From the NCBI RefSeq assembly GCF_014192335.1, contig NZ_JACHXU010000002.1, positions 1-64,000 of the forward strand: a stretch of 64,000 nucleotides of DNA. Direction: 5' to 3'. Origin of the DNA: Aporhodopirellula rubra. Its GTDB lineage: Bacteria; Planctomycetota; Planctomycetia; Pirellulales; Pirellulaceae. The translations under genes and the position numbers were made by a program. Under the pieces are notes generated by a model. That model was not told where the DNA came from. It saw nothing but the letters and a program-made list of their open reading frames with translations, and did not search any database. Shown here in pieces: positions 1 through 8,900 of this stretch; the stretch's first letter is position 1, and each line of letters opens with the position of its first letter.

Positions 1-54
1 TTGCTGCAGGTATGCCGGTGCGAATTGCCGAAGGGCCTCCGCAACCGTGGGCAT
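1..54 (-). CDS. IS91-family transposase, first 18 codons only (cut by window edge)
   Basis: Reading the minus strand from the ATG at 54 gives MPTVAEALRQFAPAYLQQ and then leaves the window. This matches the usual N-terminus of IS91/IS801-type HUH transposases, a short helix with a conserved G/APAYL motif that precedes the zinc-binding region. The ATG lies 14 bases after the stop of the tyrosine recombinase at 69. Some IS91-family elements carry such a recombinase upstream of the transposase. The call rests on 18 residues plus this context, so it is likely but not proven. Confidence 0.6.
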   Translation of the reverse strand, partial: MPTVAEALRQFAPAYLQQ

Positions 55-68
55 TTGCGTGAGCGGTT

Positions 69-1013
69 TTACTCGCCGCTGCCCGGTAGCCTATCAAACA
101 GCTTTTCGATTTGTTCGCGAGCATTCGCCTCGGCCGTATCTGTAAAATGCAGGTAGACCATCGTGGTCTGCAGCGACGAATGCCCCAAGTACTTTTGAAT
201 CACCTTTAGTCCCACCCCCGCTTCGAGCAAGTGCGTCGCATAAGAATGACGCAGCGTATGGATGCTAACCTTTTTTCCAAAGCGAAGCTTCTTTGTGATC
301 AGCTTCATGGCTCCTTGAACGGCCGTTTCGCTCATCGGAGTCGTCGCTTGGCTGATGCCGTCTTTGGCGAGGCGGTGGTTTCGTCCATCTGCCGGAAACA
401 GCAGGCGGGGGTGCCGGTGACTTGTCCAGTAGTTTCGCAGAAGTCGAACAGTCGTCGTCGGCAGCGGCACATACCGGTCCTTGGCTCCCTTGCCACGATG
501 GACATGAACCCAGCCTCGCTCGGCGTCGATGTCGCTCACCTGCAGATGCAACGCTTCATTGAGCCGCAGCCCCAGCGAATAGACGGTCCAGAAATAGACG
601 AACATCCGCCGCGTGGTCGCTGAGCCGATCAGTTCATGAACCTGACCGATCGTCAGCACCTCCGGCAACGTGGTGATGTTTTGGAGTTTGAGCATCTTGA
701 TGATTTCCCAGTCACGCTTGCAGGTATGCGTGAAGAAGAACTTGATGCCCGAGAAGGCCACGCGGAGTGATCCATAAGCAAAGTTGCGATCGTTTTTAAG
801 GTGCAAGAAGAACTGCCGTACATGCTGCTCGGTCACCTGATCGGGACTGCAGCCGGCGAAATCGGAGAGCTGCCTGACCGCTCGGATGTAGCCATCGTGA
901 GTTCGCTTGGCTTTGCCGGTCAGGTGCAAGTCTTCGGAGAGTCTCAGGCGAAGACTTTCAGGGAAGTGGGCTCCAGGTACATTTTGCGGACTTTTTGAGC
1001 TAGAATTGGACAT
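69..1013 (-). CDS. Tyrosine recombinase (phage-integrase family) of an IS91-like element
   Basis: This encodes a 314-residue site-specific recombinase that should cut and rejoin DNA through a tyrosine nucleophile. An N-terminal SAM-like core-binding domain covers about residues 20-110 and the catalytic domain about 120-305. All catalytic residues are visible: R150 in LGLRLNEAL, K175 in RGKGAKDR, H252 and R255 in HTLRH, H278 in GHSS and Y287 in MVYLH. The frame is open upstream to 1115, but the ATG at 1013 is preferred: it has an AGGA 7 bases upstream, and the longer N-terminus would run through the hairpin at 1022-1075. The gene is followed by an IS91-type transposase start, so it is probably the accessory recombinase of that element, not a chromosomal XerC/D. 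Confidence 0.88.
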   Translation of the reverse strand: MSNSSSKSPQNVPGAHFPESLRLRLSEDLHLTGKAKRTHDGYIRAVRQLSDFAGCSPDQVTEQHVRQFFLHLKNDRNFAYGSLRVAFSGIKFFFTHTCKRDWEIIKMLKLQNITTLPEVLTIGQVHELIGSATTRRMFVYFWTVYSLGLRLNEALHLQVSDIDAERGWVHVHRGKGAKDRYVPLPTTTVRLLRNYWTSHRHPRLLFPADGRNHRLAKDGISQATTPMSETAVQGAMKLITKKLRFGKKVSIHTLRHSYATHLLEAGVGLKVIQKYLGHSSLQTTMVYLHFTDTAEANAREQIEKLFDRLPGSGE

Positions 1014-1021
1014 GTTGTGTT

Positions 1022-1075
1022 CCTTTTCAGGAGGAGTTGCTGAGCTGTTCCCAGCGAACAGCTCCTCCTGAAAGG
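1022..1075. repeat. Strong bulged hairpin just upstream of the recombinase start
   Basis: The outer arms CCTTTTCAGGAGGA (1022-1035) and TCCTCCTGAAAGG (1063-1075) pair almost perfectly. The inner arms GCTGTTC (1044-1050) and GAACAGC (1056-1062) pair exactly around a 5-base loop, leaving an 8-base bulge at 1036-1043. The recombinase's Shine-Dalgarno-like AAGGA falls at the base of the stem. It may be a terminal structure of the IS91-like element, a translation-control hairpin, or both. Confidence 0.7.
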
Positions 1076-1092
1076 TTGCTTCCAACAATCCG

Positions 1093-2475
1093 TCACGCGT
1101 CCATTCCACCACCAATACAAAACCGCCGCGCTAGCGGCTTACTTGAACCATTCGTTGCACTCGAGCTGGCCGGATCGCGGCTATCCAAACTCGTCGCAAT
1201 GACTTCCGGCGGAGAAACCAACACGGCCGCGGCCGGCAAACGCACTTCACATCCGCCGAGCGGTCCACGCAGATTCCTCGCCATCAACCGCACGTCCATC
1301 GACGGTGGCTCGGTCGGCGATTCCCACTGCAACTGAGTTTCTGATTCGACTTCGATCAGGTCTCCCGTGTCACCGGACGGCCCCGCCGACGCCACCCAGC
1401 GCAACGCGATCACCCCGCCGTCGCACTCGATCACAAAAACGTTGGAGGTATCGATGCGCCGCACCACTTCCCTGCCCGATCCGACAACGTCCAGAGACGC
1501 GATCGAAACCGATTCGCGATCAACAGGACGCAGCCGCATTTGCATCGTCGTGGGCACCGACGGCAATTGAATCGGTAACCATGCCTGTCGTGGCGGCGTC
1601 GACCACAACCGAGCTGACATTTTTAACGTCACCAGAACCAACGGTGGCTCACGCGGGGCAGCCGACTGATCGAGGACAGACTCCGACGGAATGACCAATT
1701 GATATCCGCCCGCGCTACTCCACGCGTTCGCTTCCCCACCAATCGCTTGACGCAGTGGGCTGGGGAACGTCGATGGTAGCGTTGAGGATTCCGCGGACGG
1801 ACCGACGATCGGACTCATCGGAGTGCCCGTTTCGGCGGCGTCGTTCGTGACCGCGGCACGGCCCGCAACCGTGAATGACGTCGGCGGAGGCAAACGCACG
1901 TAAGCCCCCGGAACGATTTGTCCACGATCCTCACCGGATCCCTGTTTCGGATCGCTGCCGTCTAGAAAGCGAACCTCGGCGGCTTCGATCAAGTGAGCCC
2001 CCGCGAATCCGATATCGACGACGACGGCCCGGCCGGCCATCTCACGCACTGCGGCCGCTTCCAATCGGATCACCAAATCCGCGTCCCATTGGGCACGTGT
2101 GGGTTCCACCGTCCCGTCGACCGTTAACCTTTCGAGCGTCGAGACACGATCACCCGAACGCATGCCGCGATCGAGCTTTCGCAACCGGTCGATTTCCTCG
2201 AACGACATCCGCGGCATCACCACGGGCGTATTCGATTCGTCTTGGAACAAAAACGCGTCCGGCTGAATCCCCTGCAACTGTTCGGGCCACGGATTGGATT
2301 CTTGAAACAACCCTGGCGGGGGCAACGTTCCAGGCCCCTGGGAATGAACCTGCGTCGCGCCCCAAACCGCCAACACTGCGATCGTCATTACGAAAGCCGT
2401 GCAACGATCAATGACGCGGCGTGCAGCACACAACCTCGTCGAACGAATTGCAGGTTCGGAAGACAAAAAAATCAC
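1093..2475 (-). CDS. Secreted protein of unknown function, probably truncated by the adjacent mobile element
   Basis: This reads as 460 residues from a GTG start at 2475. A hydrophobic stretch at about residues 26-46, ending in VHSQ, looks like a signal peptide, so the product is probably exported. After it come Pro/Ser-rich and beta-strand-like segments with no family I can name. The last residues (about SKPLARRFCIGGGMDA) differ in character from the rest and run into the region where the IS91-like element seems to begin, so the natural C-terminus is probably missing. An alternative is an intact 460-residue protein that merely abuts the element. No partner gene is apparent. Confidence 0.55.
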   Translation of the reverse strand: MIFLSSEPAIRSTRLCAARRVIDRCTAFVMTIAVLAVWGATQVHSQGPGTLPPPGLFQESNPWPEQLQGIQPDAFLFQDESNTPVVMPRMSFEEIDRLRKLDRGMRSGDRVSTLERLTVDGTVEPTRAQWDADLVIRLEAAAVREMAGRAVVVDIGFAGAHLIEAAEVRFLDGSDPKQGSGEDRGQIVPGAYVRLPPPTSFTVAGRAAVTNDAAETGTPMSPIVGPSAESSTLPSTFPSPLRQAIGGEANAWSSAGGYQLVIPSESVLDQSAAPREPPLVLVTLKMSARLWSTPPRQAWLPIQLPSVPTTMQMRLRPVDRESVSIASLDVVGSGREVVRRIDTSNVFVIECDGGVIALRWVASAGPSGDTGDLIEVESETQLQWESPTEPPSMDVRLMARNLRGPLGGCEVRLPAAAVLVSPPEVIATSLDSRDPASSSATNGSSKPLARRFCIGGGMDA

Positions 2476-3253
2476 TGCGAAAACCAGTGCGGCGAATCAT
2501 CACGCGGGATCACTTGGGGGGACGTGAGCGTGAAAATGCGATCGAGGAAAAGGAATAGACAACGGCGAAGGGTCGCTGTGAACCGGCCAAACGACATTGT
2601 CCACTCAGTCTACGCAAATTGGCTGACCGGCAAAGCGAATTCTGCCTTTTTGGTCCGGCATCGGACGTACGAATCGCCGAAATAATCGTTACAAGTCGAA
2701 AAACCTTCGCATTCCGCCACTCGTCAGGACGCGAAAGCTCGGCCGACGGTTCGACCGACCCTGCACGAACTCGATACCAGACCAGGAAACCACGCCATAT
2801 CCGCCCCCACTGGGAACGAGCCTTCTTGACTGACACCCTCGCCCAAAAATCCACACGGCGTATTCCTATGCGGCGCATCGCTAAAACCGCGACTGCTCCC
2901 ACGGGGCAACCACACATGGAGGGCTAATTTCACCGCGGAAGTCATCCGACCGCCCCACCAACGCCGGGTCTATGGACTTCGCGTTATCGCAGGGAAGTCA
3001 TGCGGTCCATCGCTAAATGCCTCTTCGGTGAAAACCTGCCCCAATCAAGGTGCGATCGAAACCAATTTCGTTTACAATCCGTCTAGCTCGCAAGACTCGA
3101 GTCTGCTCGCAACCGGCGATGCTCCCGAGTTCCCGCGAGACAGTGGGTCCAACAAACCCTGTTTGGCCCATCCCTCCAATGTTTCCCACCCCCTCATAAT
3201 CCCACCGAATGCTCGGCGGCGATTGTTGCTACCTCCATTGACTTGAGAACAAC
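2476..3253. other. 778-base stretch without a convincing gene
   Basis: Open frames exist on both strands (for example 2510-2917 minus and 2619-2927 plus), but they overlap each other and have Arg/Pro-rich, atypical composition with no recognisable domain. The stretch separates the secreted protein from the Gfo/Idh/MocA gene and must hold the latter's promoter. I see no clear -35/-10 pair, RNA gene or terminator. Confidence 0.5.
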
Positions 3254-4627
3254 ATGGAAAACTCGAAGCAGACCTCCGCGACCTCTCCCATTATCACCCC
3301 CAAGGCTGCGATTGAAACGTCCGATTCTCGCCGCGGATTCTTGAAGAATTCCTCCGTGCTCGCAGGCACCGCTTTGGGCGCCGGAGCAGGCCTCAGCGCG
3401 ATGGCAATCCCCGCTGCACACGCCGCCGGCGATGACGTGATCCGTTTTGTCGTGATCGGTTGCGGTGGCCGTGGTAAAGGTGCCGCCGACAACATCATGA
3501 ACACAAAAGGCAACGTCAAACTCGTCGCCGTTCACGACGCGTTCGAAGGCAAGTGCCGTGAAGCTCTCAATCAACTCGGACGTCGTCACGGCGACAAAGT
3601 CGATGTGCCCGAAGACCAAATCTTCACCGGACTGGACGGCTACAAGAAAGCCATCGACACCGAATGCGACCTCGTCGTGATCGCAACCCCACCGGGATAC
3701 AAACCACAACAATTCGAATATGCCGTCGCCCGTGGACGTCATATCTTCATGGAAAAACCTGTCGCGACCGATGCCCCTGGCGTCCGTCGTGTTCTCAAGG
3801 CCGTTGAAGAATCCAAGAAGCAAAACCTGATGGTCGGCATTGGGCTGCAGCGTCGCCACGAACCCTCCTACATGGAAACCGTTGCACGTATCCATGACGG
3901 CGCCATCGGCGACGTGATCTCACAACAGGTTTACTGGAACGGCGGCGGCATCTGGTACAAGAACAAGACCGACGACCAAACCGAAATGGAATTCCAAACC
4001 AATAACTGGTACCACTTCAACTGGTTGTGCGGCGATCAAATTTGCGAACAACACATCCATAACCTCGACGTCGGTTGCTGGGTCAAGGGAGCCTACCCGG
4101 TTGAATGCAACGGCATGGGCGGTCACCAACAACGTGAAGGTGGCGACGGTTCGAAATCTCAAATCTTCGACCACACGTTCTGCGAATACACGTTTGCCGA
4201 CGGCACCAAAATGTTCAGCCAAGGTCGCCACCTCAAGGGAGCCTGGAATCACGTCGGTGAATTCGCACAAGGCACCAAGGGAACAGCTAACCCGAGCGGA
4301 GAAATTGGTGGCCCGAACGCATGGAAGTTCGAAGGCAAACGGGTCAACGGTCACCAACAAGAGCAGCACGATTTGATCGAAGCTCTGATGCGTGGCGAGA
4401 TCTACAACGAAGGCGAATACGGAGCCCACTCCACATTCACTGCAATCCTCGGACGCGAAGCCTGCTACTCGGGCAAGATCGTTCGATGGGATGATCTCCT
4501 CGAGAAAGGCCACGACCTGGCTCCTGGAATCGACGAGTACACCCTGCAATCGACGCCACCGGTTGTCCGCGGCGACGACGGCAAGTACCCCGTGCCAGTC
4601 CCAGGCAAGTACAGCCCGTTTGCTTAA
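3254..4627 (+). CDS. Gfo/Idh/MocA-family oxidoreductase exported by the twin-arginine pathway
   Basis: This is a 457-residue NAD(P)-dependent sugar or inositol dehydrogenase-like protein. A twin-arginine signal has RR at 26-27 (SRRGFLKN), then a hydrophobic segment ending in AHA near residue 57. Secretion of a cofactor-bound enzyme by Tat fits planctomycete relatives. The Rossmann motif GCGGRGKG lies at about 69-76 and the family EKP motif at 167-169. The C-terminal domain is the usual open beta-sheet. The substrate cannot be read from sequence. It stands alone, with a hairpin-plus-T-run terminator 140 bases downstream. Confidence 0.9.
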   Translation: MENSKQTSATSPIITPKAAIETSDSRRGFLKNSSVLAGTALGAGAGLSAMAIPAAHAAGDDVIRFVVIGCGGRGKGAADNIMNTKGNVKLVAVHDAFEGKCREALNQLGRRHGDKVDVPEDQIFTGLDGYKKAIDTECDLVVIATPPGYKPQQFEYAVARGRHIFMEKPVATDAPGVRRVLKAVEESKKQNLMVGIGLQRRHEPSYMETVARIHDGAIGDVISQQVYWNGGGIWYKNKTDDQTEMEFQTNNWYHFNWLCGDQICEQHIHNLDVGCWVKGAYPVECNGMGGHQQREGGDGSKSQIFDHTFCEYTFADGTKMFSQGRHLKGAWNHVGEFAQGTKGTANPSGEIGGPNAWKFEGKRVNGHQQEQHDLIEALMRGEIYNEGEYGAHSTFTAILGREACYSGKIVRWDDLLEKGHDLAPGIDEYTLQSTPPVVRGDDGKYPVPVPGKYSPFA

Positions 4628-4768
4628 GCGGACGAACCTCCCGCGTGCAGCGTTTCTATGCGGCCAACACTCCAGGGCCGCGAGGTTTCACGAACGCGGA
4701 ACTGTACCCCAACTTTCGCTCGCGGTTGCTCATCGATCCGAGCGAACACGGTACTGATCCAATCATTG

Positions 4769-4801
4769 AACGCGGCGTCCTTCAGGGCGGCCGCGTTTTT
4801 T
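4769..4801 (+). terminator. Rho-independent terminator after the Gfo/Idh/MocA gene
   Basis: The perfect 8-bp stem AACGCGGC (4769-4776) and GCCGCGTT (4790-4797) closes a 13-base loop and is followed by a run of six T (4796-4801). It points the same way as the gene ending at 4627. Confidence 0.75.
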
Positions 4802-5312
4802 GTTGCCAAACTCTTAAAACCGGATGCGAACACCGACGGCTTCGGGATCCGTCGATTGCATGATGGTGCTTTCGCGAGGCCTCACATCTATCACGAAGCA
4901 AGCCTCCCACGCGACAGTCGAACAGCCGCACGTTCCCCCGATCAACACGACAGCGTCCCTCCGCACGACCTGCAACGACACAAGACCGCAGGATACGTTC
5001 GTTCACCGAACCCGTCATTTCGGTTGCCCAGTGCAACGGCTGCCGGTTAATTAAATGACATTCGCCCGCAATGGATGAAGGCACCGAAAGCAAAACGCCC
5101 GCCTAAACAGGCAGATAAAGGGGGACACACGCTCCGTAGTTTGCCGCGTTCGCAGATCACACGTGACCGGCCGACGGCCTCCATTCGTGGGCACACCGTT
5201 TCCCGCGACGCAAATCGCGCGATCGGCAAATTCCTCACTTGGTCAGCCCGTTGTTCACGACGGTTCAATTTTCTTCTTCGCACAGGGTCACAATCTCCAC
5301 CTGCTGGCTACA
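4802..5312. other. Intergenic stretch upstream of the ECF sigma gene
   Basis: About 510 bases lie between the terminator and the likely sigma start. The frame of the sigma gene stays open back to 5163, but the extra 50 residues have no sigma-like character. No other gene or clear promoter is seen. The promoter of the sigma-kinase unit should lie here. Confidence 0.45.
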
Positions 5313-5954
5313 ATGACCACCACCCAACCCGTGACATGCCAACCTGATTTTGCAACGATGGACGAACATTCTGTCATCCTCGTCGACCGATGCCGCCAAG
5401 GCGATCAAGCCGCTTCGCAAGAACTGTTTGATCGGTACGTCGCCCGGTTGATCACCATGGTGCATCGCCGGATGAGTTCGCGGTTGACCCGCCGTGTTGA
5501 CGCCGAGGACATCGTCCAATCGGCGTTCCGCAGTTTCTTCGTCGGTGTCGAGAACCAAAAATTTCATATCGACCAGACCGGCGACCTGTGGCGACTACTC
5601 GTTGTCATGTCCCTGAACAAACTCCGTCGTCGCGTCGCCCACCACCAAGCCGCCAAGCGTGGCATGGACGCCGAGCAATCGGTTGCCAATTTGCCCGGTG
5701 ACGAAAACGTGAGATGTTTCGAAGCCGCTGCCATGCAACCGCTGCCCGATGCCGCGGCGGCCGTAATGGAGGAATTTGATCACCTCACCGGTGATCTGGA
5801 CGAACATCAAGTCGAGATCATTCGGCTGCGGATGCAGGGCTTCGAAATGACCGAAATTGCCGATCAAGTCGGACGCAGCGAGAGGACCGTTCGTCGTTTG
5901 CTCGACAAGATGCGGTTGCGTTGGCGCGAACGACTCGACACGTTGGCAACATGA
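5313..5954 (+). CDS. ECF-type RNA polymerase sigma factor of the planctomycete kinase-linked type
   Basis: The product has 213 residues from the ATG at 5313; the frame is open to 5163, and an ATG at 5358 is also possible. Region 2 is seen as a helix with DAEDIVQSAFRSFF. The C-terminal region 4 helix-turn-helix includes MTEIADQVGRSERTVRRLL. No anti-sigma gene is adjacent. Instead the stop codon overlaps the start of a giant Ser/Thr kinase (ATGA at 5951-5954). In planctomycetes several ECF groups are paired with such kinases, so phosphorylation or direct contact with the kinase may control activity. That regulatory link is inferred from the gene order. Confidence 0.88.
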   Translation: MTTTQPVTCQPDFATMDEHSVILVDRCRQGDQAASQELFDRYVARLITMVHRRMSSRLTRRVDAEDIVQSAFRSFFVGVENQKFHIDQTGDLWRLLVVMSLNKLRRRVAHHQAAKRGMDAEQSVANLPGDENVRCFEAAAMQPLPDAAAAVMEEFDHLTGDLDEHQVEIIRLRMQGFEMTEIADQVGRSERTVRRLLDKMRLRWRERLDTLAT

Positions 5955-8900
5955 ATTCGGCAAACATCGATCATGATCCCTTCGGCGAAGATGACCGACG
6001 TGAAGAAGCTTTGCTCGATCAATTCGAATCGCAATGGATCGACGGCACACCTCCGGACATCGATTCCTTTCTGAACGACAACGTTGACGACGTTGATCTG
6101 CGAGAGCGGTTGCTCGTGGAGTTGGTGCGACTCGACTTGGAGTATCGCTACCGCTCGTCCGATCACGCTATCAAAACGCTGCGTGAATATCTCGCGGAAT
6201 ACCCTTCGATCACCGCGACGGCAGATATGATCGAAGACGAATGGCGACTTTGCCAACGCCAAGGCGAATTGCCAACTCTCGAGCAGTGGCGTGAAGACTA
6301 CCCGCCGACCGCATTCGCATCGCCACGCGCCTACGCCGAGTTTTCACAAAAGCTGCAAGGATGGTTCGCGGATCTCGACGACCAACCTGAGGCACCGGCA
6401 CCGGAATCCACACCGGCACCAAACCAATCCGCCTCCCATGAAAGAGAGCAGTCGGGGCCGACCGAGGACCCTTTGCATACGCTCGTCGGATCGTCCAATG
6501 TGTCAATCACCGGTTCCGGGCCCACCGACAGTTGGCACGGATTGAGGCCTCGGTTCAAACGTGAAATGTTGCTCGGCGAAGGCAGCTTTGGTGTCGTCTG
6601 GAAAGCCTACGATCAACAACTCCAACGACACGTTGCGATCAAAACGCTGCACCCCGAATTGGCGAGCAACCTGTCCCATCGTGACGCCTTGGTCGCTGAG
6701 GCACGCACCGCCGCCGGGTTAGACCACCCCGACTTGATGACAATCTACGACGTCATCGTCGACAGCGGACATGTGCACTTGGTCATGCGGATGGTCGACG
6801 CCGAACCGATGGACTCATGGTGGACCGAGTTTTGCCGCAACGCATCCAACCCTGACGACCGCGTACTCGCCGGTGTGATGGCACGGATCAGCCGAGCCGT
6901 TCATCACGCTCACCTGTCGGGTTTGATTCACTGTGACCTCAAACCACAAAACGTGCTGATCGACTCGCGAGGAAACCCCACCGTCCTGGACTTCGGGCTG
7001 GCCATCCGCCGCTCGGATCAGGAAACACTCGCCGGAAAAGTCTTTGGCACGCCGGCATACATGTCACCCGAACAGAGCTTCGGCGAAACGCATCACCTCG
7101 ACGGTCGCAGCGACGTCTGGAGTCTCGGCGTGATGCTGTACCGATTGATCACCGGTCAATTGCCCTTCAGCGGCTCGACGACCTCACACGTGCTCGAGGC
7201 GATTCAAACCCGCAGCGTCGTTCCGCCGGGCCAACTCCGCGACGACATCCCCGATGAGCTCGCCAAAATCTGTTTGCGGTGTTTGTCTAAACGCGTGGAA
7301 GATCGCTACGCCACAGCCGCCGAACTCGCCAACGAATTGCAGCGGTTCGCCGACGAGGCACTCAGTTCGATGTTGCACTCGGGACATTCCATCGGCCAAG
7401 GAAGATTGGTCGGTTGCCCATGGAGCGAACCGGACTTGGTCGGCCGCGACGACGTGATCGAATCCGCGGTCCAGTGGCTCGACGACACCAACAACCGATT
7501 GTTGACCCTCACCGGAATCGGCGGCATCGGCAAAACACAAACGGCCGCGGTGATCGCCAAACGTTTGGCACCACGAACCTCCGGCGACATCATTTGGGTC
7601 GACGCCGCAACGGCGATGGACGCCGATCAGTTCGCCTCGTCCGTTTTGGCCGCGCTCGGTGTCACCCAACAACCCAACGAACCTTCTCGGCGACGCGTCG
7701 CCCAAACCATCGCCGTTCGCGGACCGGTGACTTTGGTGCTCGACAACGTGGAACAAATCGTTCGCACCGCCGCTGAGCAAATCAACGATTGGCTGTTGCG
7801 CAATCCCGCCGTGCGTCTGATCGTCACCAGCCAATTGCCGCTGCGGATCCGCGGCGAACGCGTCGTGACGTTGCAACCGCTCACAACGGACAAATCCGAA
7901 CAAGCCAGTGAGCTGTTCATCCGCCGAGCCGAGGCCGTCAAACCCGGACTCGAAATCACTGCAGCGGCCAAAGAAGACATCCGCGAAATCTGCCGTATCG
8001 TCGATGGCAACCCGTTGGCGATTGAACTCGCCGCCGCCCGCGTGGGCGTGCTGACGATACCGAATTTACGCAAACGGCTGAGTCAATCATTCGGTGTGCT
8101 CAAGAGCAACCGCGCCGACCGTCCCGACCGCCATCGCACCCTGAGCAGCGTGGTGAGATGGAGCGTTGATCTCCTCAATCAGTGGCAGCTATCCACGCTG
8201 AGAGCTCTCGCCATTTGGCCGGCACCGGTTCCGATGTCGGTCGCGGAATCACTGATCGCGTCGAACGTCGACGACTCGCCGGAAAACGTCTCGATCGACG
8301 ACGATCCGTTAGACTGGATCGACGAACTGCGCGAACGGCAATTGCTGCGTCTACGCGATGACGACGAAACGATCCACATCCACGCGGACAACACCGTCCG
8401 CCGATACATTCTCGAAACGATCGCGAGCGAAACACGCAACCATACCGCCGCCGGAATGCTCGATTCCCTGTTGAGCGATCCGGTGCCGTTGTCCGAGATC
8501 GATGCCCGGCACTTCGCGACCAATTTGTGGACCGCTGCCTCGTGGTTAATCGAATCCGACCAATCACTCGACGACGCTCGCGGTTCTCAGTGCGTCCGCG
8601 CGATTCTAACTGCCGACCATCTCGGCGCCGACCAACTCGACAGCCGATTGCGAATCGAACGCATTGAAAAAGGTCTCACGCTCAGTTCCGGAAACGATCG
8701 GATCGAACTGATGGTTCGATTAGCCGACGCCAAACGGTTAGCCGGTCAAACCGACCACGCCGAACGGTTGTGCCGCAACCTCCTCGAACACTTCGCCTCT
8801 CCCGACGCGACAAAATCGGACGAACCATCTCCTAGCATCCCATCGCCACGAGATCCACGCCTGCTCGAACTGGAAGTGGACACGCGTTGTTTGTTGGCAC

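Noticed and set aside
2510-2917. 135-residue minus-strand frame in the 2476-3253 gap
   Set aside because: It overlaps equally open plus-strand frames, has no ribosome site and shows no domain or signal peptide.
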